Positions 59,898-60,506 of a stretch of DNA of 60,506 nt are shown here, one piece after another. This DNA comes from Streptomyces sp. NP160. GTDB taxonomy: Bacteria; Actinomycetota; Actinomycetes; Actinomycetales; Quadrisphaeraceae. How positions within the stretch are numbered: position 1 is the first letter of the stretch; every line of letters begins with the position of its first letter. The stretch covers positions 6,313 through 66,818 of the forward strand of contig NZ_VDMJ01000038.1 of assembly GCF_006335115.1 (NCBI RefSeq), read 5' to 3'. Both the position numbers and the translations under genes were made by a program. Under the pieces are notes generated by a model. That model searched no databases. It saw only the letters and a list, made by a program, of their open reading frames with translations, and had not been told where the DNA came from.

Positions 59898-60244
59898 GTC
59901 GTCCCTCATGCGGTGGTGGGCAGCAGTCGCGGCGAGGCGGCGGGACCCACCGCGCCGTGTGGAACGGTGGACGCGGCTGCCACGTCTTCTTGACCGCACT
60001 CAGACACGGACACGTCCTGACTCCCCCGCCCCTTGACGCCGGCATTCGAGCCGCGACCGGAGCGGACTATAGGTGGACGTTCCTCCCGAACGGCACCTCG
60101 TCGCCGAATCGTCACCCGGCGTTCGGGTGACGACACGCCGACCGAAGTCCCTCCGGGCGCACGGTCCGGACTGCAAGATGGAAGGGCGTCGAGCACGTCG
60201 ACGCCCCGCCCAGGTCGCGGGCCCAGCCAGTCGTGGAGCCCGGG
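59898..60244. promoter_or_regulatory. Divergent intergenic region with a 25-bp palindrome
   Basis: About 350 nt between the start of the second EPS operon (minus) and the gene at 60,245 (plus), presumably holding both promoters. Arms TCGTCACCCG (60109-60118) and CGGGTGACGA (60124-60133) match over 10 bp around GCGTT. This is a candidate operator similar to 21,751-21,769. A TATAGT-like hexamer on the minus strand (about 60068-60073) could be a -10 element, but no matching -35 was found. No open gene was seen in the gap. Confidence 0.5.
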
Positions 60245-60506
60245 ATGACCATCCACCGGCGCCGCGGCGCGCTGCAGGCGACGTGCATCGCCGCGGGCGG
60301 CCTCGCCATGGCGCTGGTGCTGCCCGTCGGCAGCGCGGGGGCGGCGTCGCAGGACGTGCCACCAGCCCCCACCCAGAGCGCGCTCCAGGAGCAGCCCCCG
60401 CTCCCGACGCCCGCGGACCCGACCGGGAGTGGCGCCTCGTCACCCCCCGCCACGAGCGGGGACTCCCCGCCGTCGTTGCTGCCGACCTCGACCGCCTCGC
60501 CGCCGC
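60245..60506 (+). CDS. Secreted Pro/Ser/Thr-rich protein, N-terminal fragment (cut by window end)
   Basis: An open reading frame from ATG 60,245 with no stop before the window edge (about 87 codons seen). GGAG lies about 6 nt upstream of the ATG. The N-terminus is MTIHRRRGALQATCIAAGG, then a hydrophobic stretch ending near GSAGAAS, a likely signal peptide. The rest visible is a Pro/Ser/Thr-rich linker (QDVPPAPTQSALQEQPP). Such linkers precede secreted enzymes in this window (compare 16,527-18,656). Function cannot be assigned. Confidence 0.72.
   Translation, partial: MTIHRRRGALQATCIAAGGLAMALVLPVGSAGAASQDVPPAPTQSALQEQPPLPTPADPTGSGASSPPATSGDSPPSLLPTSTASPP

Overview
The window is about 60.5 kb of very GC-rich DNA with strongly G/C-biased third codon positions, many GTG starts and 4-nt GTGA/ATGA gene overlaps. 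Together with an RpfB-type resuscitation factor, a tatD-rpfB-rsmA-ispE block and an LCP ligase this points to an actinobacterium. A Kineosporiaceae-like genome is my guess only; nothing seen here fixes the genus. No rRNA, tRNA, CRISPR array, transposase or integrase was found.

Region 1 (1-21,652, all minus strand) is an exopolysaccharide (EPS) locus. It has an initiating sugar transferase (20,090-21,652), glycosyltransferases, a Wzx-like flippase, a Wzy-like polymerase and a Wzz/BY-kinase with an intact P-loop (56-1,474). Interspersed are secreted proteins: two paralogous alginate-lyase-family enzymes, a lipoprotein and a 2,152-residue propeller/LamG/PKD protein likely to bind matrix. Bases 1-55 are 3' flank with nothing recognisable.

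Region 2 (21,790-28,117) carries a 69-residue membrane protein, a TetR and a MarR regulator, the four dTDP-L-rhamnose genes (rfbC-rfbD on plus, rfbB-rfbA on minus) and an LCP ligase between the two pairs. It would supply activated rhamnose and attach glycopolymers to the wall.

Region 3 (28,234-42,247) is mostly housekeeping: a TelA operon with two paralogous membrane partners, an ABC-F ATPase, then ispE, a second initiating sugar transferase, rsmA, rpfB, tatD, a DUF559-like nuclease gene and metG. The sugar transferase and the DUF559 gene look like insertions into an otherwise conserved order. A low-GC3 leader of about 310 nt with competing hairpins precedes rpfB.

Region 4 (42,366-45,730, plus strand) encodes two exported proteins: an alpha/beta-hydrolase-like protein with three Ig-like repeats, and a right-handed beta-helix protein.

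Region 5 (45,751-59,897, minus strand) is a second EPS operon with almost all genes overlapping. It encodes a pyruvyltransferase-GT4 fusion, Wzy, GT4, Wzx, pyruvyltransferase, acyltransferase, esterase-like lipoprotein, a Wzz/BY-kinase homologue with a degenerate P-loop, GT4, pyruvyltransferase and GT2. Three pyruvyltransferase domains plus an acyltransferase suggest a pyruvylated, acylated (anionic) polymer. It has no initiating transferase of its own, so it may use one of the two elsewhere in the window. A divergent promoter region separates it from a secreted Pro/Ser/Thr-rich protein cut by the window end (60,245-60,506).
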